Source: Herbiconiux sp. (lineage in GTDB: Bacteria; Actinomycetota; Actinomycetes; Actinomycetales; Microbacteriaceae). From it: a stretch of DNA of 64,000 nucleotides. The position numbers were made by a program, and so were the translations under genes. Location of the stretch: contig NZ_JAHFUW010000004.1 in assembly GCF_023264855.1 (NCBI RefSeq), positions 84,863 to 148,862 of the forward strand, given 5' to 3'. Shown piece after piece: positions 15,801 through 26,610 of this stretch; position 1 is the stretch's first letter, and every line of letters begins with the position of its first letter. A model generated the notes under the pieces. It searched no databases. It was not told the DNA's origin and saw nothing but the letters and a program-made list of their open reading frames with translations.

Positions 15801-18410
15801 ATGACGCATCCCCTGTCCACCCTCGTCTTCTCGCGGCCCGCGACCGAGTGGCTCGAAGCGCTGCCGCTCGGCAACGGCCGGCTCGGCGCGATGTGCTGGG
15901 GCGGCACCCGTGCGGTGCGCTTCGACCTCAACGACGGTTCGCTCTGGTCGGGCCACCCCGGCAGTGAGGCGGGCCAGCCGCACCCTTCGGCCTCGGAGGC
16001 CGCGGCCGAGCTCGCTCTCGCGCGTCGCCTGCTGGCCTCGGGCGCACCGGTGGCGGCGGGCGACGCCCTCGCCCGGATGCAGTCCGACTACTCCCAGGCG
16101 TACCTCCCGCTCGCGACGGTGACGCTGATCGTCACGGATGCGGACGCGGATGCGGACGCCAGCGCCGCGCCGAGCCCCGCACCCGTGGGGCCGGACGATC
16201 CGAGCGAGTACCGGCGCACGCTCGATCTCACCTCGGGTCTGCACACCGTCCGGCATCGGCGGACGACGGCCCCCGGCCCCCTCGTCGCCGGTGAGGTCGT
16301 GCATCGTACGGCGATCTCGGCGCCCGACGGTGTGCTCGTGCACGTCATCGACGGCTTACCGGCCGGCACGGAGCTCGACCTCCTGCTCGAGTCCCCGCTG
16401 CGGGTGATCGACGATTCGACCCGTGAGACCGACGGCCCCGACGGCACGGTCTTCGACCGGCGGATGCTGCTGCGGGCGCCGAGCGACGTGCCGCCGGCAC
16501 ACGAGCCCTCCTTCCCGGCTGCGACGTGGCCGGATGACGCCGGCCGCTCGATCGACGCCGCGCTCCTGGTGCGGGTGCTGCGGCACACGGCGTCGAGCCG
16601 CGTGCTCGTGCTGGTCGCGAGCGAGACGACGTACGCGGGGATCGGCCGGGGTCTCGACGGCTCGGTTCAGGATGCCGCGGAGCGAGCATCCGCCCGGCTC
16701 GACGCCGCGCAGGCACGCGGCGCCGACGAGCTGCTCGCCCGCGCCCAGGCCGACCATTCCCGCCTGTTGAACCGCGTCGGCCTGCACCTGCACCCGCCGG
16801 CGGCGGATGCGGATCAGTCCCGCGGGCTGAGCCGCGTCGGCCCTGACCTGCACCCGCCGGCGGTGCCCACGGGCGATCCGCTCGGAACCGGTCGGGATGC
16901 CCCTCTCGACACCGCCCAGCGGCTTGAGCGGGCCTACGCCTATCCGGCCGGGCCGCTCGCCCACGACCCCGGCCTCGCCGCCCTGCTGTTCGACTACGGG
17001 CGGTACCTGCTCGTGGCCGCGTCGCGGCCCGGCGGGCTCCCGGCCACCCTGCAGGGGCTCTGGAACGATTCGATGCAGCCGCCGTGGAGCTCGGGCTACA
17101 CGCTCAACATCAATCTGCAGATGAACTATTGGCCCGCCGGTCCGGCGGATCTCGAGGAGACCGCCGAGCCCCTGCTCCGCTTCGTGGAGGCGCTCGCCGC
17201 GAGCGGTGCCGAGACGGCCGCGCGGCTGTACGGCGCGCGCGGATGGGTGGCGCACCACAACTCCGACGCCTGGGCGTACACCGCGCCGGTCGGCGCACGG
17301 CACGGCGATCCCTCCTGGGCGTTCTGGCCGATGGCCGGGGCCTGGCTGGTGACGCTGCTGGCGGAGCTGGACCGCTTCGGGGGCGTCGACGAGCGGGTGC
17401 TGCGCGACCGGATCTGGCCGCTCCTGCGCGGAGCCGCGGAGTTCGGGCTCGACTGGCTGATCGAGCTGCCCGGCGGCGGATGGGGGACGGCTCCCTCGAC
17501 CTCGCCGGAGAACCTGTTCCGCGACACCGACGGCATGCCCACGGGCGTGGACGTGTCGTCGGCCCTCGACCTCCAGCTGCTGCGCGAGATGTTCGAGACC
17601 ACGGTGGCGGTGGCCGAGCGCCTCGGCGTCGACGATCGCGAGCTCGTGCCCCGGGTGCGCGCCCGCCTGGCGGCGCTGCCCGGGTCGCCCGCCGTCACCT
17701 CCGACGGGTCGATCCTCGAGTGGAGCGCCGAGCTCCCCGCGGTCGATCCTCACCACCGCCACGTCTCGCCGCTGTACTTCGTGTTCCCGGGCGCGACGCC
17801 GCTCACGCCCGAGCTGCGGGAGGCGGCATCCGTCTTCCTCGCCCGGCGCGGCGACGACTCGAGCGGGTGGTCGCTGGCCTGGAAGCTGGCGCTGCAGGCG
17901 CGGCTCGGCCGGCCGGACAAATTGTCCGACCTGCTCCGGCTGGTCTTCCGCGATGCCGCCGCCGCCCGCACCGCGGCGGCCGGGAAACCAGCGGGCCAGT
18001 GGGTGGGTGGTCTCTACCCGAACCTCTTCGCCGCGCATCCGCCGTTCCAGATCGACGGCAACCTCGGCTTCGTGGCCGCGGTCTGCGAGATGCTGCTGCA
18101 GAGCCACGACGGCGGCCTCCACCTGCTGCCCGCCCTGCCCGCCGAGTTCGCCGACGGCGAGGTGCGGGGGCTCGTGGCCCGGCCGGGGGTGATCGTCGGT
18201 CTCGCCTGGAGCGGCGGACAGCTCACCGAGGCCGTCTTCCGCGCTCGCGGCGATCGCGCCCGGCGAGCCCACCGCATCCGCTACCGGGGCGTCGAGCGCC
18301 TCATCCGCCTCGAGGCGCAGCAGACGGTGCGCCTCACGGCGGCCGACTTCGATCGCGAACCCGGGCCATCCGCCCCCCTCATCGACCTCAGAGAAAGCAG
18401 CACCCCCTAG
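15801..18410 (+). CDS. Glycoside hydrolase family 95 (alpha-L-fucosidase type)
   Basis: This 869-aa protein has the GH95 layout. An N-terminal beta-sandwich begins [20 protein letters not shown]. An (alpha/alpha)6 barrel carries [10 protein letters not shown] (paired Asn about 436 and 438), the acid Glu in TSPEN (about 570) and the base Asp in FQIDGNLG (about 752). GH95 enzymes are inverting, mostly alpha-1,2-L-fucosidases; some prefer L-galactose. There is no signal peptide. Beside GH31 and GH1 the likely job is removing terminal fucose from xyloglucan oligosaccharides. A 60-bp tandem repeat (16759-16863) and an Asp-Ala run (near residue 115) enlarge surface regions. Confidence 0.9.
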   Translation: MTHPLSTLVFSRPATEWLEALPLGNGRLGAMCWGGTRAVRFDLNDGSLWSGHPGSEAGQPHPSASEAAAELALARRLLASGAPVAAGDALARMQSDYSQAYLPLATVTLIVTDADADADASAAPSPAPVGPDDPSEYRRTLDLTSGLHTVRHRRTTAPGPLVAGEVVHRTAISAPDGVLVHVIDGLPAGTELDLLLESPLRVIDDSTRETDGPDGTVFDRRMLLRAPSDVPPAHEPSFPAATWPDDAGRSIDAALLVRVLRHTASSRVLVLVASETTYAGIGRGLDGSVQDAAERASARLDAAQARGADELLARAQADHSRLLNRVGLHLHPPAADADQSRGLSRVGPDLHPPAVPTGDPLGTGRDAPLDTAQRLERAYAYPAGPLAHDPGLAALLFDYGRYLLVAASRPGGLPATLQGLWNDSMQPPWSSGYTLNINLQMNYWPAGPADLEETAEPLLRFVEALAASGAETAARLYGARGWVAHHNSDAWAYTAPVGARHGDPSWAFWPMAGAWLVTLLAELDRFGGVDERVLRDRIWPLLRGAAEFGLDWLIELPGGGWGTAPSTSPENLFRDTDGMPTGVDVSSALDLQLLREMFETTVAVAERLGVDDRELVPRVRARLAALPGSPAVTSDGSILEWSAELPAVDPHHRHVSPLYFVFPGATPLTPELREAASVFLARRGDDSSGWSLAWKLALQARLGRPDKLSDLLRLVFRDAAAARTAAAGKPAGQWVGGLYPNLFAAHPPFQIDGNLGFVAAVCEMLLQSHDGGLHLLPALPAEFADGEVRGLVARPGVIVGLAWSGGQLTEAVFRARGDRARRAHRIRYRGVERLIRLEAQQTVRLTAADFDREPGPSAPLIDLRESSTP
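16759..16863 (+). repeat. In-frame 60-bp tandem repeat inside the GH95 gene
   Basis: Two copies with a period of exactly 60 bp encode related 20-residue units ([15 protein letters not shown] and [15 protein letters not shown]). The flanking codons remain in frame. Confidence 0.7.
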
Positions 18411-20774
18411 ATGAAATTCACCGACGGCTTCTGGATGCTGCGACCCGGCGTCACGAAGCTCTTCGCCCAAGAGGCCTACGACCTCGACGAGGTCGACGGC
18501 GCACTGCGCGTCACGGCCCCGACGAAGGTGATCGAGGCGCGCGGCGACACGCTCAACCGCGCCGTGCTCACGGTGACCCTCAGCTCGCCGCTGGAGGGTG
18601 TGATCGGCGTGCGGATCGAGCACTTCACGGGCGGGCACGACGGCTTCGGCTTTCCGCTGCCGGGGGCTGCGCCCGGTCACGGCGAGGTGCGCATCGACGA
18701 TGCCGAGGGCGTGCTGGCCAGCGGGGAGCTGAGCGCCGTCGTCACCCGCGGCGCGCCCTGGAACCTCGAGTTCCGCGCCCGGACGACCGTCGGCGGCACG
18801 ACCCGCACGCGCACGCTCACCCGCAGCTCGGCCAAGTCCGTCGCCACTGTCGACGTGGCCCCCGACGCGAACGTCGACGGCGCCCCGATCGGCTCCAACG
18901 GCAGCGCGGGCGCCCTGCATCCGCACTACATCCACGAGCAGCTGTCGCTCGGGGTGGGTGAACTCGTCTACGGCCTCGGCGAGCGCTTCGGCCCGGTGGT
19001 GAAGAACGGCCAGAGCGTCGAGACCTGGAACGCCGACGGGGGCACCTCGAGCGACCAGTCGTACAAGAGCGTTCCGTTCTATCTCAGCAACCGCGGGTAC
19101 GGCGTGTTCGTGAACCACCCGGGGCACGTCTCGTTCGAGATCGGCTCGGAGGCCGTGGAGCGGGCGCAGTTCTCGGTGCCGGGGGAGCGGCTGGAGTACT
19201 ACGTGATCGCGGGCGACCCCAAGCAGGTGCTCGACCGGTACACCCGGCTCACCGGGCGCCCGGCCGTGGTGCCGGCCTGGTCGTACGGGCTGTGGCTCTC
19301 GACGAGCTTCACCACGAGCTACGACGAGGAGACCGTCTCGGGCTTCGTCGACGAGATGGCGCGCCGCGACATCCCGCTCGCCGTGTTCCACTTCGACTGC
19401 TTCTGGATGCGCGAGTTCAACTGGTGCGACTTCGAGTGGGATCCGCGGGTGTTCCCCGACCCCGACGGGATGCTCGAGCGCCTGCACGCCAAAGACCTGC
19501 GGGTCTGCGTGTGGATCAATCCCTACATCGGCCAGCGCTCGAAGCTGTTCGACGAGGCCAGGGCCCTGGGCTTCCTGGTGAAGCGGGCGAACGGCGACGT
19601 CTGGCAGTGGGATCTCTGGCAGGCCGGGATGGGCCTGGTCGACTTCACGAATCCGGATGCCACCGAGTGGTACAAGGACAAGCTGCGCGCGCTGGTCGAT
19701 CAGGGGGTCGACGCCTTCAAGACCGATTTCGGCGAGCGCATCCCCACCGACGTGGTGTGGTTCGACGGCTCCGACCCCGAGCGGATGCACAACTACTACA
19801 CGCAGCTCTACAACGAGGCCGTGTTCGAGGTGCTGCAGGAGAAGCGCGGGGTCGGCGAGGCGATCCTGTTCGCCCGTTCGGGCACGGCGGGAGGTCAGCA
19901 GCTGCCCGTGCACTGGGGCGGCGACTCCACCTCGACGTTCGAGTCGATGGCCGAGACCCTGCGCGGCGGCCTCTCGCTGGCCTACAGCGGCTTCGCCTAC
20001 TGGAGTCACGACATCGGCGGCTTCGAGGGAACCCCCGACTCGGCGGTGTTCAAGCGCTGGACGGCGTTCGGTCTGCTCTCCAGCCACAGCCGCTTCCACG
20101 GCAGCCAGTCGTACCGGGTGCCGTGGGCGTTCGACGAGGAAGCCGTCGAGGTCACGCGCGTGTTCGCGAAACTGAAGAACCGCCTGATGCCCTACCTCTT
20201 TGCGGCGGGGATCGAGGCGAGTGAGCGCGGAACGCCTCTGATGCGCCCGATGCCGCTGGAGTTCCCCGACGATCCGGCGGTGGCGTACCTCGACCGGCAG
20301 TACCTGCTTGGGGCCGACATCCTGGTCGCTCCGGTGTTCAGCGCCGACGGCGACGTGCAGTTCTACCTGCCCGACGGCACCTGGACCGATCAGCGCACCG
20401 GTGAGCCCGTGCGCGGCGGCGCCTGGCGCACCGAGACCCACGGCTTCCTCTCGCTGCCGCTCTACGTGCGCGAAGGCGCCGTGATCGCCCTGGGCGGTCG
20501 CGACGACCGGCCGGACTACGACTACCTCGATCAGCTCGTGCTGACCCTGTATCCGGGCTCGTTCCAGGGCGTTCGGGAGGTCACGGTGACGAATCCGGAT
20601 GGCGGCTCGATCGTGTTCGAGGTGGAGTTCGGTGAGCGGCGCGCGTGCGTGCGTGCCCGCTCGGCCGGGGAATCCGACCTGCCCGCCTGGTCGGCCAGGA
20701 TCGCGCATCCCGAGGGCGGCGGCTACGGTGATCCCGTGCCCGCCCGCGGCGCGGAACTGGAGGTCGCCTGGTGA
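18411..20774 (+). CDS. Glycoside hydrolase family 31 alpha-xylosidase (YicI-like)
   Basis: This 787-aa protein matches YicI-type alpha-xylosidases in length and order. An N-terminal beta-sandwich begins [14 protein letters not shown]. The (beta/alpha)8 barrel has the nucleophile Asp in [10 protein letters not shown] (about 439) and the acid/base Asp in [13 protein letters not shown] (about 505). FHFDCFWM and ARSGTAGGQ are YicI hallmarks. It would release alpha-1,6-xylose from the non-reducing end of xyloglucan oligosaccharides in the cytoplasm. The ATG directly follows the GH95 stop, and the stop overlaps the GH1 start as GTGA. Confidence 0.92.
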   Translation: MKFTDGFWMLRPGVTKLFAQEAYDLDEVDGALRVTAPTKVIEARGDTLNRAVLTVTLSSPLEGVIGVRIEHFTGGHDGFGFPLPGAAPGHGEVRIDDAEGVLASGELSAVVTRGAPWNLEFRARTTVGGTTRTRTLTRSSAKSVATVDVAPDANVDGAPIGSNGSAGALHPHYIHEQLSLGVGELVYGLGERFGPVVKNGQSVETWNADGGTSSDQSYKSVPFYLSNRGYGVFVNHPGHVSFEIGSEAVERAQFSVPGERLEYYVIAGDPKQVLDRYTRLTGRPAVVPAWSYGLWLSTSFTTSYDEETVSGFVDEMARRDIPLAVFHFDCFWMREFNWCDFEWDPRVFPDPDGMLERLHAKDLRVCVWINPYIGQRSKLFDEARALGFLVKRANGDVWQWDLWQAGMGLVDFTNPDATEWYKDKLRALVDQGVDAFKTDFGERIPTDVVWFDGSDPERMHNYYTQLYNEAVFEVLQEKRGVGEAILFARSGTAGGQQLPVHWGGDSTSTFESMAETLRGGLSLAYSGFAYWSHDIGGFEGTPDSAVFKRWTAFGLLSSHSRFHGSQSYRVPWAFDEEAVEVTRVFAKLKNRLMPYLFAAGIEASERGTPLMRPMPLEFPDDPAVAYLDRQYLLGADILVAPVFSADGDVQFYLPDGTWTDQRTGEPVRGGAWRTETHGFLSLPLYVREGAVIALGGRDDRPDYDYLDQLVLTLYPGSFQGVREVTVTNPDGGSIVFEVEFGERRACVRARSAGESDLPAWSARIAHPEGGGYGDPVPARGAELEVAW

Positions 20775-22201
20775 ACCCTGACGTGCTGCGGAACGACTAT
20801 CGCGACACCGGTCTCATGTTCGGTCCCGATTTCGTGTTCGGATCGGCGACGGCCTCGTACCAGATCGAGGGCGCCGTTGCGGCCGACGGCCGGCGGCCCT
20901 CCATCTGGGACACCTACAGTCACACGCCGGGCAAGGTCTGGAACGGCGACACCGGCGACGTGGCGTGCGATCACTACAACCGCCTCGACGAGGATCTCGA
21001 CATCATGGCCTCGCTCGGGCTCGATTCCTACCGCTTCTCGGTGGCCTGGCCGCGGATCGTGCCCGAGGGCACCGGCGCCGTGAACCAGCCCGGGATCGAC
21101 TTCTACTCCCGGCTCGTCGACGGCCTGCTGGAACGCGGGATCACACCGGTGGCCACGCTCTACCACTGGGATCTTCCCCAGACGCTGGAGGATGCCGGCG
21201 GCTGGCCCGCCCGCGCCACCGCGGAGGCCTTCGCCGACTACGCCGCGGTGGTCGGCCGGGCCCTCGGCGACCGGGTCGCCACCTGGACCACCCTCAACGA
21301 GCCCTGGTGCTCGGCGTACCTCGGCTACGGGTCGGGGGCGCACGCGCCGGGCCGCACCGACGGCGCCGATGCGCTCGCCGCCGTGCATCACCTCAATCTC
21401 GCGCACGGCCTCGGAGTGCAGGCGCTCCGCTCGGTCGTGACGAACGAGCCCGACTACTCCGTCACGCTCAACTTCCACGTGCTGCGCGGGGAGGGCGAGA
21501 CGGGCCCGGCGGCGATGCAGAAGATCGACGCGCTCGCGAACCGTGCGTTCACGCATCCGATTCTCAAGGGGGAGTACCCCGCCGACCTGATCGCGCAGAC
21601 CGCCGAGGTCACCGACTGGGCGTTCGTGCGGCCGGGCGACCTCGAGGCGATCAACCAGCCCCTCGACGTGCTCGGCGTGAACTACTACTCCACGGCCCGG
21701 GTGCGGCTCTGGGACGGCGTCAGCCCCCGGCAGAACAGCGACGGGCACAAAGACATGGGCGGGTCGCCCTGGCCGGGCGCCTCCGACGTGGAGTTCGTGC
21801 CTCAACCCGGGCCCTACACCGACATGGGCTGGAACATCGAGCCGGCCGGCCTCGACGAGCTGCTCGGGGCGCTGCACGAGGAGTTCCCCGGCCTGCCGCT
21901 GATGATCACCGAGAACGGCGCCGCCTTCGCCGACACGGTGACGGATGCCGGCGACATCCACGATCCCGACCGCATCGACTATCTGCACCGGCACCTCGCG
22001 GCCGTGCACCGGGCGATCGCGCGGGGCGTCGACGTGCGCGGCTACTTCGTCTGGTCGCTGTTCGACAACTTCGAGTGGGGCTACGGCTACTCCAAGCGGT
22101 TCGGCATCGTGCGCGTCGACTACGACACGCTCCAGCGCACGCCGAAGGACAGTGCGGGCTGGTTCGCGGAGCTCGTCGCGTCCCACCGCCTGCACGCCTG
22201 A
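20771..22201 (+). CDS. Glycoside hydrolase family 1 beta-glucosidase
   Basis: This 476-aa protein has complete GH1 signatures: [15 protein letters not shown], the acid/base TLNEPW (Glu177) and the nucleophile ITENGAA (Glu381). It ends with the [18 protein letters not shown] region that lines the -1 site. It is cytoplasmic, with no signal peptide. It would cleave terminal beta-1,4-glucose exposed after alpha-xylosidase action. The GTG start overlaps the GH31 stop. It is the last gene of the sugar operon; the next gene (clpP1) has its own promoter. Confidence 0.95.
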   Translation: MNPDVLRNDYRDTGLMFGPDFVFGSATASYQIEGAVAADGRRPSIWDTYSHTPGKVWNGDTGDVACDHYNRLDEDLDIMASLGLDSYRFSVAWPRIVPEGTGAVNQPGIDFYSRLVDGLLERGITPVATLYHWDLPQTLEDAGGWPARATAEAFADYAAVVGRALGDRVATWTTLNEPWCSAYLGYGSGAHAPGRTDGADALAAVHHLNLAHGLGVQALRSVVTNEPDYSVTLNFHVLRGEGETGPAAMQKIDALANRAFTHPILKGEYPADLIAQTAEVTDWAFVRPGDLEAINQPLDVLGVNYYSTARVRLWDGVSPRQNSDGHKDMGGSPWPGASDVEFVPQPGPYTDMGWNIEPAGLDELLGALHEEFPGLPLMITENGAAFADTVTDAGDIHDPDRIDYLHRHLAAVHRAIARGVDVRGYFVWSLFDNFEWGYGYSKRFGIVRVDYDTLQRTPKDSAGWFAELVASHRLHA

Positions 22202-22216
22202 TCGCCTTCCACTATC

Positions 22217-22230
22217 TGCCGACGGCGAAC
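22217..22230 (-). promoter_or_regulatory. ClgR-box-like site upstream of clpP1
   Basis: Read on the minus strand the site is GTTCGC-CGTCG-GCA. It matches the actinobacterial ClgR box GTTCGC-N5-GCG at 8 of 9 fixed positions. It lies 27 bp upstream of the -10 candidate TAGATT (22258-22263), a position suited to an activator. Confidence 0.4.
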
Positions 22231-22257
22231 ACGGGCCGCCAGAGCGGTGCGCTCCAG

Positions 22258-22263
22258 TAGATT
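22258..22263 (+). promoter_or_regulatory. -10 box of clpP1P2
   Basis: TAGATT lies 32 bp before the clpP1 ATG. No good -35 is visible, consistent with activator dependence. Confidence 0.4.
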
Positions 22264-22295
22264 CAAACCACTGCAAGCGAATTGGAGCGACACAC

Positions 22296-22889
22296 ATGGC
22301 CGAAACGGCTCTTCCATCCAGCGTCTTCGACCGACTGCTGAAGGACCGCATCATCTGGCTCGGGTCGGAAGTCCGCGACGACAACGCGAACGAGATCTGC
22401 GCCAAGATCCTGCTCCTCGCGGCCGAAGACCCCAAGCGCGACATCTACCTCTACATCAACTCGCCCGGCGGCTCGATCACGGCCGGCATGGCGATCTACG
22501 ACACCATGAAGTTCGTGCCGAACGACATCGTGACCGTGGGCATCGGCATGGCCGCCTCGATGGGCCAGTTCCTGCTCACCAGCGGCACCAAGGGCAAGCG
22601 GTACATCACGCCGAACGCCCGCGTGCTGCTGCACCAGCCGCACGGCGGATTCGGCGGAACCGCCAGCGACATCCAGACCCAGGCGCAGCTCATCCTGAGC
22701 ATGAAGCACACGCTCGCCCAGATCACGGCCGACCAGACGGGCAAGACCGTCGAGCAGGTCAACGAAGACGGCGACCGCGACCGCTGGTTCAGTGCCCAGG
22801 AGGCGCTGGAGTACGGCTTCGTCGACCACGTTCGCGAGTTCGCCAGCGATGTCGTCGGCGGCGCCGGCACGGCTGCCGACCAGCTCTAG
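22296..22889 (+). CDS. clpP1: ATP-dependent Clp protease proteolytic subunit ClpP1
   Basis: This 197-aa serine protease subunit assembles with ClpP2 into the double-ring chamber that degrades proteins unfolded by ClpX or ClpC. The catalytic triad is visible: Ser88 in GMAASMG, His113 in LLHQP and Asp162 in DRDRWFS. The substrate-binding strand [12 protein letters not shown] is intact. The ATG at 22296 follows GGAGCGAC. It lies 33 bp before clpP2; actinobacteria typically carry this tandem pair. Control by ClgR is suggested by the upstream box. Confidence 0.97.
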   Translation: MAETALPSSVFDRLLKDRIIWLGSEVRDDNANEICAKILLLAAEDPKRDIYLYINSPGGSITAGMAIYDTMKFVPNDIVTVGIGMAASMGQFLLTSGTKGKRYITPNARVLLHQPHGGFGGTASDIQTQAQLILSMKHTLAQITADQTGKTVEQVNEDGDRDRWFSAQEALEYGFVDHVREFASDVVGGAGTAADQL

Positions 22890-22922
22890 TCCGCACCGAT
22901 ACGAGAACAGGGAAAAGAACCC

Positions 22923-23588
22923 ATGGAAACCCCCACCTTCGGTGCGAGTGCCTACCGCAACGGCACCATGCCCACCGACCGCTACATCCTGCCCAGCTTC
23001 GAAGAGCGCACGGCCTACGGCTTCAAGCGTCAGGACCCGTACGCGAAGCTCTTCGAAGACCGCATCATCTTCCTCGGCGTGCAGATCGACGACGCCTCGG
23101 CCGATGACGTGATGGCCCAGCTGCTGGTGCTCGAGTCGCAGGATCCCGATCGCGACATCGAGATGTACATCAACTCGCCCGGTGGCTCGTTCACCGCGAT
23201 GACGGCGATCTACGACACGATGCAGTACGTGCGCCCGCAGATCCAGACCGTGTGCCTGGGCCAGGCGGCCTCCGCCGCGGCCGTGCTGCTCGCGGCCGGA
23301 ACGCCCGGCAAGCGCCTCGCACTCCCGAACGCGCGCATCCTGATCCACCAGCCGGCTACCGGCCAGGGCGGCGGCCAGGCGTCCGACATCGAGATCCAGG
23401 CCCGCGAGATCCTGCGGATGCGCGAGTGGCTCGAGTCGACGCTGTCGCACCACTCGAACCGCACGCTCGAGCAGGTCAACAAGGACATCGACCGCGACAA
23501 GATCCTCTCGGCCGCCGAGGCGCTGGACTACGGCCTCATCGACCAGGTGCTCACCTCGCGCAAGAACGTGCCGGCGCTGGTCAGCTGA
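22923..23588 (+). CDS. clpP2: ATP-dependent Clp protease proteolytic subunit ClpP2
   Basis: This 221-aa protein is the second ClpP ring subunit. The triad is Ser117 in GQAASAAA, His142 in LIHQP and an Asp near residue 192 in DIDRDKILS. The N-terminal extension of about 40 residues before the conserved core is usual for ClpP2 and may be processed. RBS AGGGAAAAG precedes the ATG. It forms an operon with clpP1. The partner ATPase clpX lies about 1.7 kb downstream, separated by two unrelated genes. Confidence 0.97.
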   Translation: METPTFGASAYRNGTMPTDRYILPSFEERTAYGFKRQDPYAKLFEDRIIFLGVQIDDASADDVMAQLLVLESQDPDRDIEMYINSPGGSFTAMTAIYDTMQYVRPQIQTVCLGQAASAAAVLLAAGTPGKRLALPNARILIHQPATGQGGGQASDIEIQAREILRMREWLESTLSHHSNRTLEQVNKDIDRDKILSAAEALDYGLIDQVLTSRKNVPALVS

Positions 23589-23613
23589 CCTCACCGCACG
23601 CCGCAGCGACGCC

Positions 23614-24375
23614 GTGTCCGACCAGGACTGGTTGACCGACAGCCGGGCCATCCGGAAGATCTCCTTCTTCTCGGATGCCCCGGCTGTCGCCGGTTCGTGG
23701 CCCATGACGGTGCCCGCCGTGGCCCAGCTGCAGGGCGGGCTGGAACTGGATCCGGGGATCACCTTCCTGGTGGGCGAGAACGGCAGCGGCAAGTCGACGG
23801 TGCTCGAGGGCATCGCGATGGCCTTCGGATTCCCCGCCGAGGGCGGAAGCCGCAACGGGGGAGGCCGCACCCGCGCGAGCGAGTCGCCGCTGGGGGAGTG
23901 GCTGAAGCTCGACCGCGGCTTGGTGGCGCCGCGCTGGGGTTTCTTCCTGCGCGCCGAGACCATGCACAGCTACTACAGCTATCTCGAGCAGCTGCCGGAT
24001 TCGCCCGACCGCGACCTGCACGAGATGAGCCACGGCGAGTCGTTCCTCGCCCTGCTCGACCGCAAGATCGACTCGCCCGGCTTCTTCTGCCTCGACGAGC
24101 CCGAGGCGGCGCTGTCGTTCCAGTCGACGCTGCGCTACCTGGCCGATCTCGACGCCCTCGCGAAGGCGGGCGCGCAGGTCGTCTGCGCCACGCACTCGCC
24201 CGTGCTGGCCTCCCTGCCGGGAGCCACCATCCTCGAACTCGGCGAGTGGGGCATCCGGCGCACCGAGTGGGACGATCTGGAACTCGTGGGCCATTGGCGC
24301 CGGTTCCTGGATGCGCCCGGTCGCTATCTGCGCCACCTGATCGACACCGATGCCGACCGGGCGGGGAACGGATGA
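23614..24375 (+). CDS. AAA-type ATPase, ABC-like (AAA_21/AAA_23 class)
   Basis: This 253-aa soluble ATPase has Walker A GENGSGKST (near residue 54), the signature-like HGESF (near 145), Walker B FFCLDEPEAAL (near 159) and a switch His in CATHSPVL. The fold resembles SMC/RecF-type or YbhF-like stand-alone ATPases that lack membrane subunits. Its function is unknown. The GTG start is 25 bp after clpP2, and its stop overlaps the next ATG. Its place between clpP2 and clpX is unusual; a role in proteolysis is not implied by the sequence. Confidence 0.8.
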   Translation: MSDQDWLTDSRAIRKISFFSDAPAVAGSWPMTVPAVAQLQGGLELDPGITFLVGENGSGKSTVLEGIAMAFGFPAEGGSRNGGGRTRASESPLGEWLKLDRGLVAPRWGFFLRAETMHSYYSYLEQLPDSPDRDLHEMSHGESFLALLDRKIDSPGFFCLDEPEAALSFQSTLRYLADLDALAKAGAQVVCATHSPVLASLPGATILELGEWGIRRTEWDDLELVGHWRRFLDAPGRYLRHLIDTDADRAGNG

Positions 24376-25193
24376 CGCCGCCGGGGCCGCGCGCCACCGT
24401 CTGGATCCTGATCGCCATCGGCCTGGCCGGCGGCTTCCTCTCAGGCGTCTTCGGCGTGGGCGGCGGCACGATCGTGGTGCCGGCGCTGGTCGGCATCCTG
24501 GGCTTCTCGCAGAAGCTCGCCTCGGGCACCTCGCTGCTGGCCATCGCGCCCGTCACGATCGTGGGGGCGCTCAGCTACACCGTGCTCGGCACGGCGAACT
24601 GGGGCTACGGCCTGCTGCTGGCCGCCGGCGCGGTGGGCGGCGGTTTTCTCGGCAGCTGGCTGCTGGTCAAGCTGCCGTCGCGAGCCATCGCCCTGCTGTT
24701 CATCGTCTTCCTGCTGTTCGTGGCGGTGCGACTGGTGTTCTCCGAGCCCTCGAGCGCGGCTGCGCCGCAGCTCACCGTGTTCGGCGGCGTGCTGCTCGTG
24801 GCCGTCGGCTTCGTGGCCGGCGTGCTCTCCGGCGTCATCGGCGTGGGCGGTGGCATCGTGATCGTGCCGGCGCTCGTGCTCGGCGGCGGCGTGGGCGACC
24901 TCGTGGCCAAGGGGAGTTCGCTGATCGCGATCGCCCCGAGCAGCATCACCACGTCGGTGGCGAACCTGCGGCGCCGGAACGCCGACCTGAGGGCCGGTCT
25001 CGTGATCGGCCTGGCAGGATCCGTCGCCACCGTGGCCGGCAGCTGGACGGCCGCGGTCATCCCCACCCGCGCCGCCTCGATCGCCTTCGCGGTGTTCCTT
25101 GTGCTCGTGGCGGGCCAGATGCTCTGGCGTGAACTCGGCCGGACACGCCGCGGACGACGCGGAACGGGCCGTGCGCGACGGATCCGACCGTAA
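24372..25193 (+). CDS. Sulfite exporter TauE/SafE family membrane protein
   Basis: This 273-aa protein has about eight transmembrane helices. The two repeated glycine motifs are SGVFGVGGGTIVVPAL (near residue 26) and SGVIGVGGGIVIVPAL (near 155), diagnostic of TauE/SafE anion exporters with an internal duplication. The C-terminus is Arg-rich. The ATG overlaps the stop of the upstream ATPase, so the two are probably co-translated. The transported anion (sulfite, sulfoacetate or another organic acid) is unknown. Confidence 0.9.
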   Translation: MTPPGPRATVWILIAIGLAGGFLSGVFGVGGGTIVVPALVGILGFSQKLASGTSLLAIAPVTIVGALSYTVLGTANWGYGLLLAAGAVGGGFLGSWLLVKLPSRAIALLFIVFLLFVAVRLVFSEPSSAAAPQLTVFGGVLLVAVGFVAGVLSGVIGVGGGIVIVPALVLGGGVGDLVAKGSSLIAIAPSSITTSVANLRRRNADLRAGLVIGLAGSVATVAGSWTAAVIPTRAASIAFAVFLVLVAGQMLWRELGRTRRGRRGTGRARRIRP

Positions 25194-25276
25194 GGGTCTC
25201 GATTCGTGCGTGGCTGTCGAAGTGTGTCTGGGGTTCGGGTTAGGCTCGTCAGAACACAGCGACTAGGAGGCTGGGC

Positions 25277-26554
25277 ATGGCACGCATAGGAGAGAGCGCC
25301 GACCTGCTCAAGTGCTCATTCTGCGGAAAGAGCCAGAAGCAGGTCCAGCAGCTCATCGCCGGGCCCGGTGTCTACATCTGCGACGAGTGCGTCGAGCTCT
25401 GCAACGAGATCATCGAAGAACGTCTCTCGGAGGCCAGCGAAGAAGCGGCCGGCGAGTTCGAGCTGCCCAAGCCGAAAGAGATCTACTCCTTCCTCGAGGA
25501 GTACGTCATCGGTCAGGATGCGGCCAAGCGCGCCCTGTCGGTGGCCGTCTACAACCACTACAAGCGCACCCGCGCCCGCACCACGATCGTCTCGGCCGAG
25601 GCCCAGGCCAACGAGGTCGAGATCGCCAAGAGCAACATCCTGCTGATCGGTCCCACGGGCTGCGGCAAGACCTATCTCGCGCAGACCTTGGCGAAGCGGC
25701 TGAACGTGCCGTTCGCGGTGGCGGATGCCACGGCACTCACCGAGGCCGGATACGTCGGCGAAGACGTCGAGAACATCCTGCTGAAGCTCATCCAGGCCGC
25801 GGACTACGACGTGAAGCGCGCCGAGACCGGCATCATCTACATCGACGAGATCGACAAGATCGCCCGCAAGGCCGAGAACCCGTCGATCACCCGCGACGTG
25901 TCGGGCGAGGGCGTGCAGCAGGCGCTGCTGAAGATCCTCGAGGGCACGGTCGCGAGCGTTCCGCCGCAGGGCGGGCGCAAGCATCCGCACCAGGAGTTCA
26001 TCCAGATCGACACCACGAACGTGCTGTTCATCGTGGCGGGGGCCTTCGCGGGGCTCGAGGAGATCATCTCGCAGCGCGCCGGCAAGCGCGGCATCGGCTT
26101 CAACTCGCCCCTCTACAGCAAGAAGGCCGAAGCCTCCCTGTTCGGCGAGGTGCTTCCGGAAGACCTGCACAAGTTCGGGCTCATCCCCGAGTTCATCGGC
26201 CGGCTCCCCGTGGTCACCACGGTTCTGCCGCTGGATCAGGCCGCCCTCATGCAGATCCTCACCGAACCGCGTAACGCGCTGGTGCGACAGTACCAGCGCA
26301 TGTTCGAACTCGACGGCGTCGAGCTCGACTTCGAGACGGATGCGCTCGAGGCCATCGCCGACCTGGCCGTGCTGCGGCAGACCGGTGCGAGAGGTCTGCG
26401 GGCGATCATGGAGGAGGTGCTCGGGCCGATCATGTTCGAGGTTCCCTCTACCGACGAGGTCGCCCGGGTGATCGTCACCCGCGAGGCCGTGCTTGAGAAC
26501 GCCGCGCCCACCATCGTGCCGCGCAAGGCGCGCCGCGAAGAGAAGTCGGCCTAG
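25277..26554 (+). CDS. clpX: ATP-dependent Clp protease ATP-binding subunit ClpX
   Basis: This 425-aa AAA+ unfoldase feeds substrates to ClpP1P2. The N-terminal zinc finger has Cys13, Cys16, Cys35 and Cys38. Walker A is GPTGCGKT, Walker [12 protein letters not shown], and the pore loop GYVGED and an IGF-type ClpP-docking loop ([10 protein letters not shown]) are present. AGGAGG sits 6 bp before the ATG. A TAGGCT -10 box at 25241-25246 gives it its own promoter. Confidence 0.97.
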   Translation: MARIGESADLLKCSFCGKSQKQVQQLIAGPGVYICDECVELCNEIIEERLSEASEEAAGEFELPKPKEIYSFLEEYVIGQDAAKRALSVAVYNHYKRTRARTTIVSAEAQANEVEIAKSNILLIGPTGCGKTYLAQTLAKRLNVPFAVADATALTEAGYVGEDVENILLKLIQAADYDVKRAETGIIYIDEIDKIARKAENPSITRDVSGEGVQQALLKILEGTVASVPPQGGRKHPHQEFIQIDTTNVLFIVAGAFAGLEEIISQRAGKRGIGFNSPLYSKKAEASLFGEVLPEDLHKFGLIPEFIGRLPVVTTVLPLDQAALMQILTEPRNALVRQYQRMFELDGVELDFETDALEAIADLAVLRQTGARGLRAIMEEVLGPIMFEVPSTDEVARVIVTREAVLENAAPTIVPRKARREEKSA

Positions 26555-26610
26555 GCCGCCGCCGCAGCAGCCATTCCGTTTCAGCCGCTTTGTTCTAACC
26601 GATCCAAGCG

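Noticed and set aside
16356..20708. 1450-codon minus-strand open frame opposite GH95 and GH31
   Set aside because: Same cause: antisense shadow with Arg/Gly/His-rich translation and no recognisable domain.
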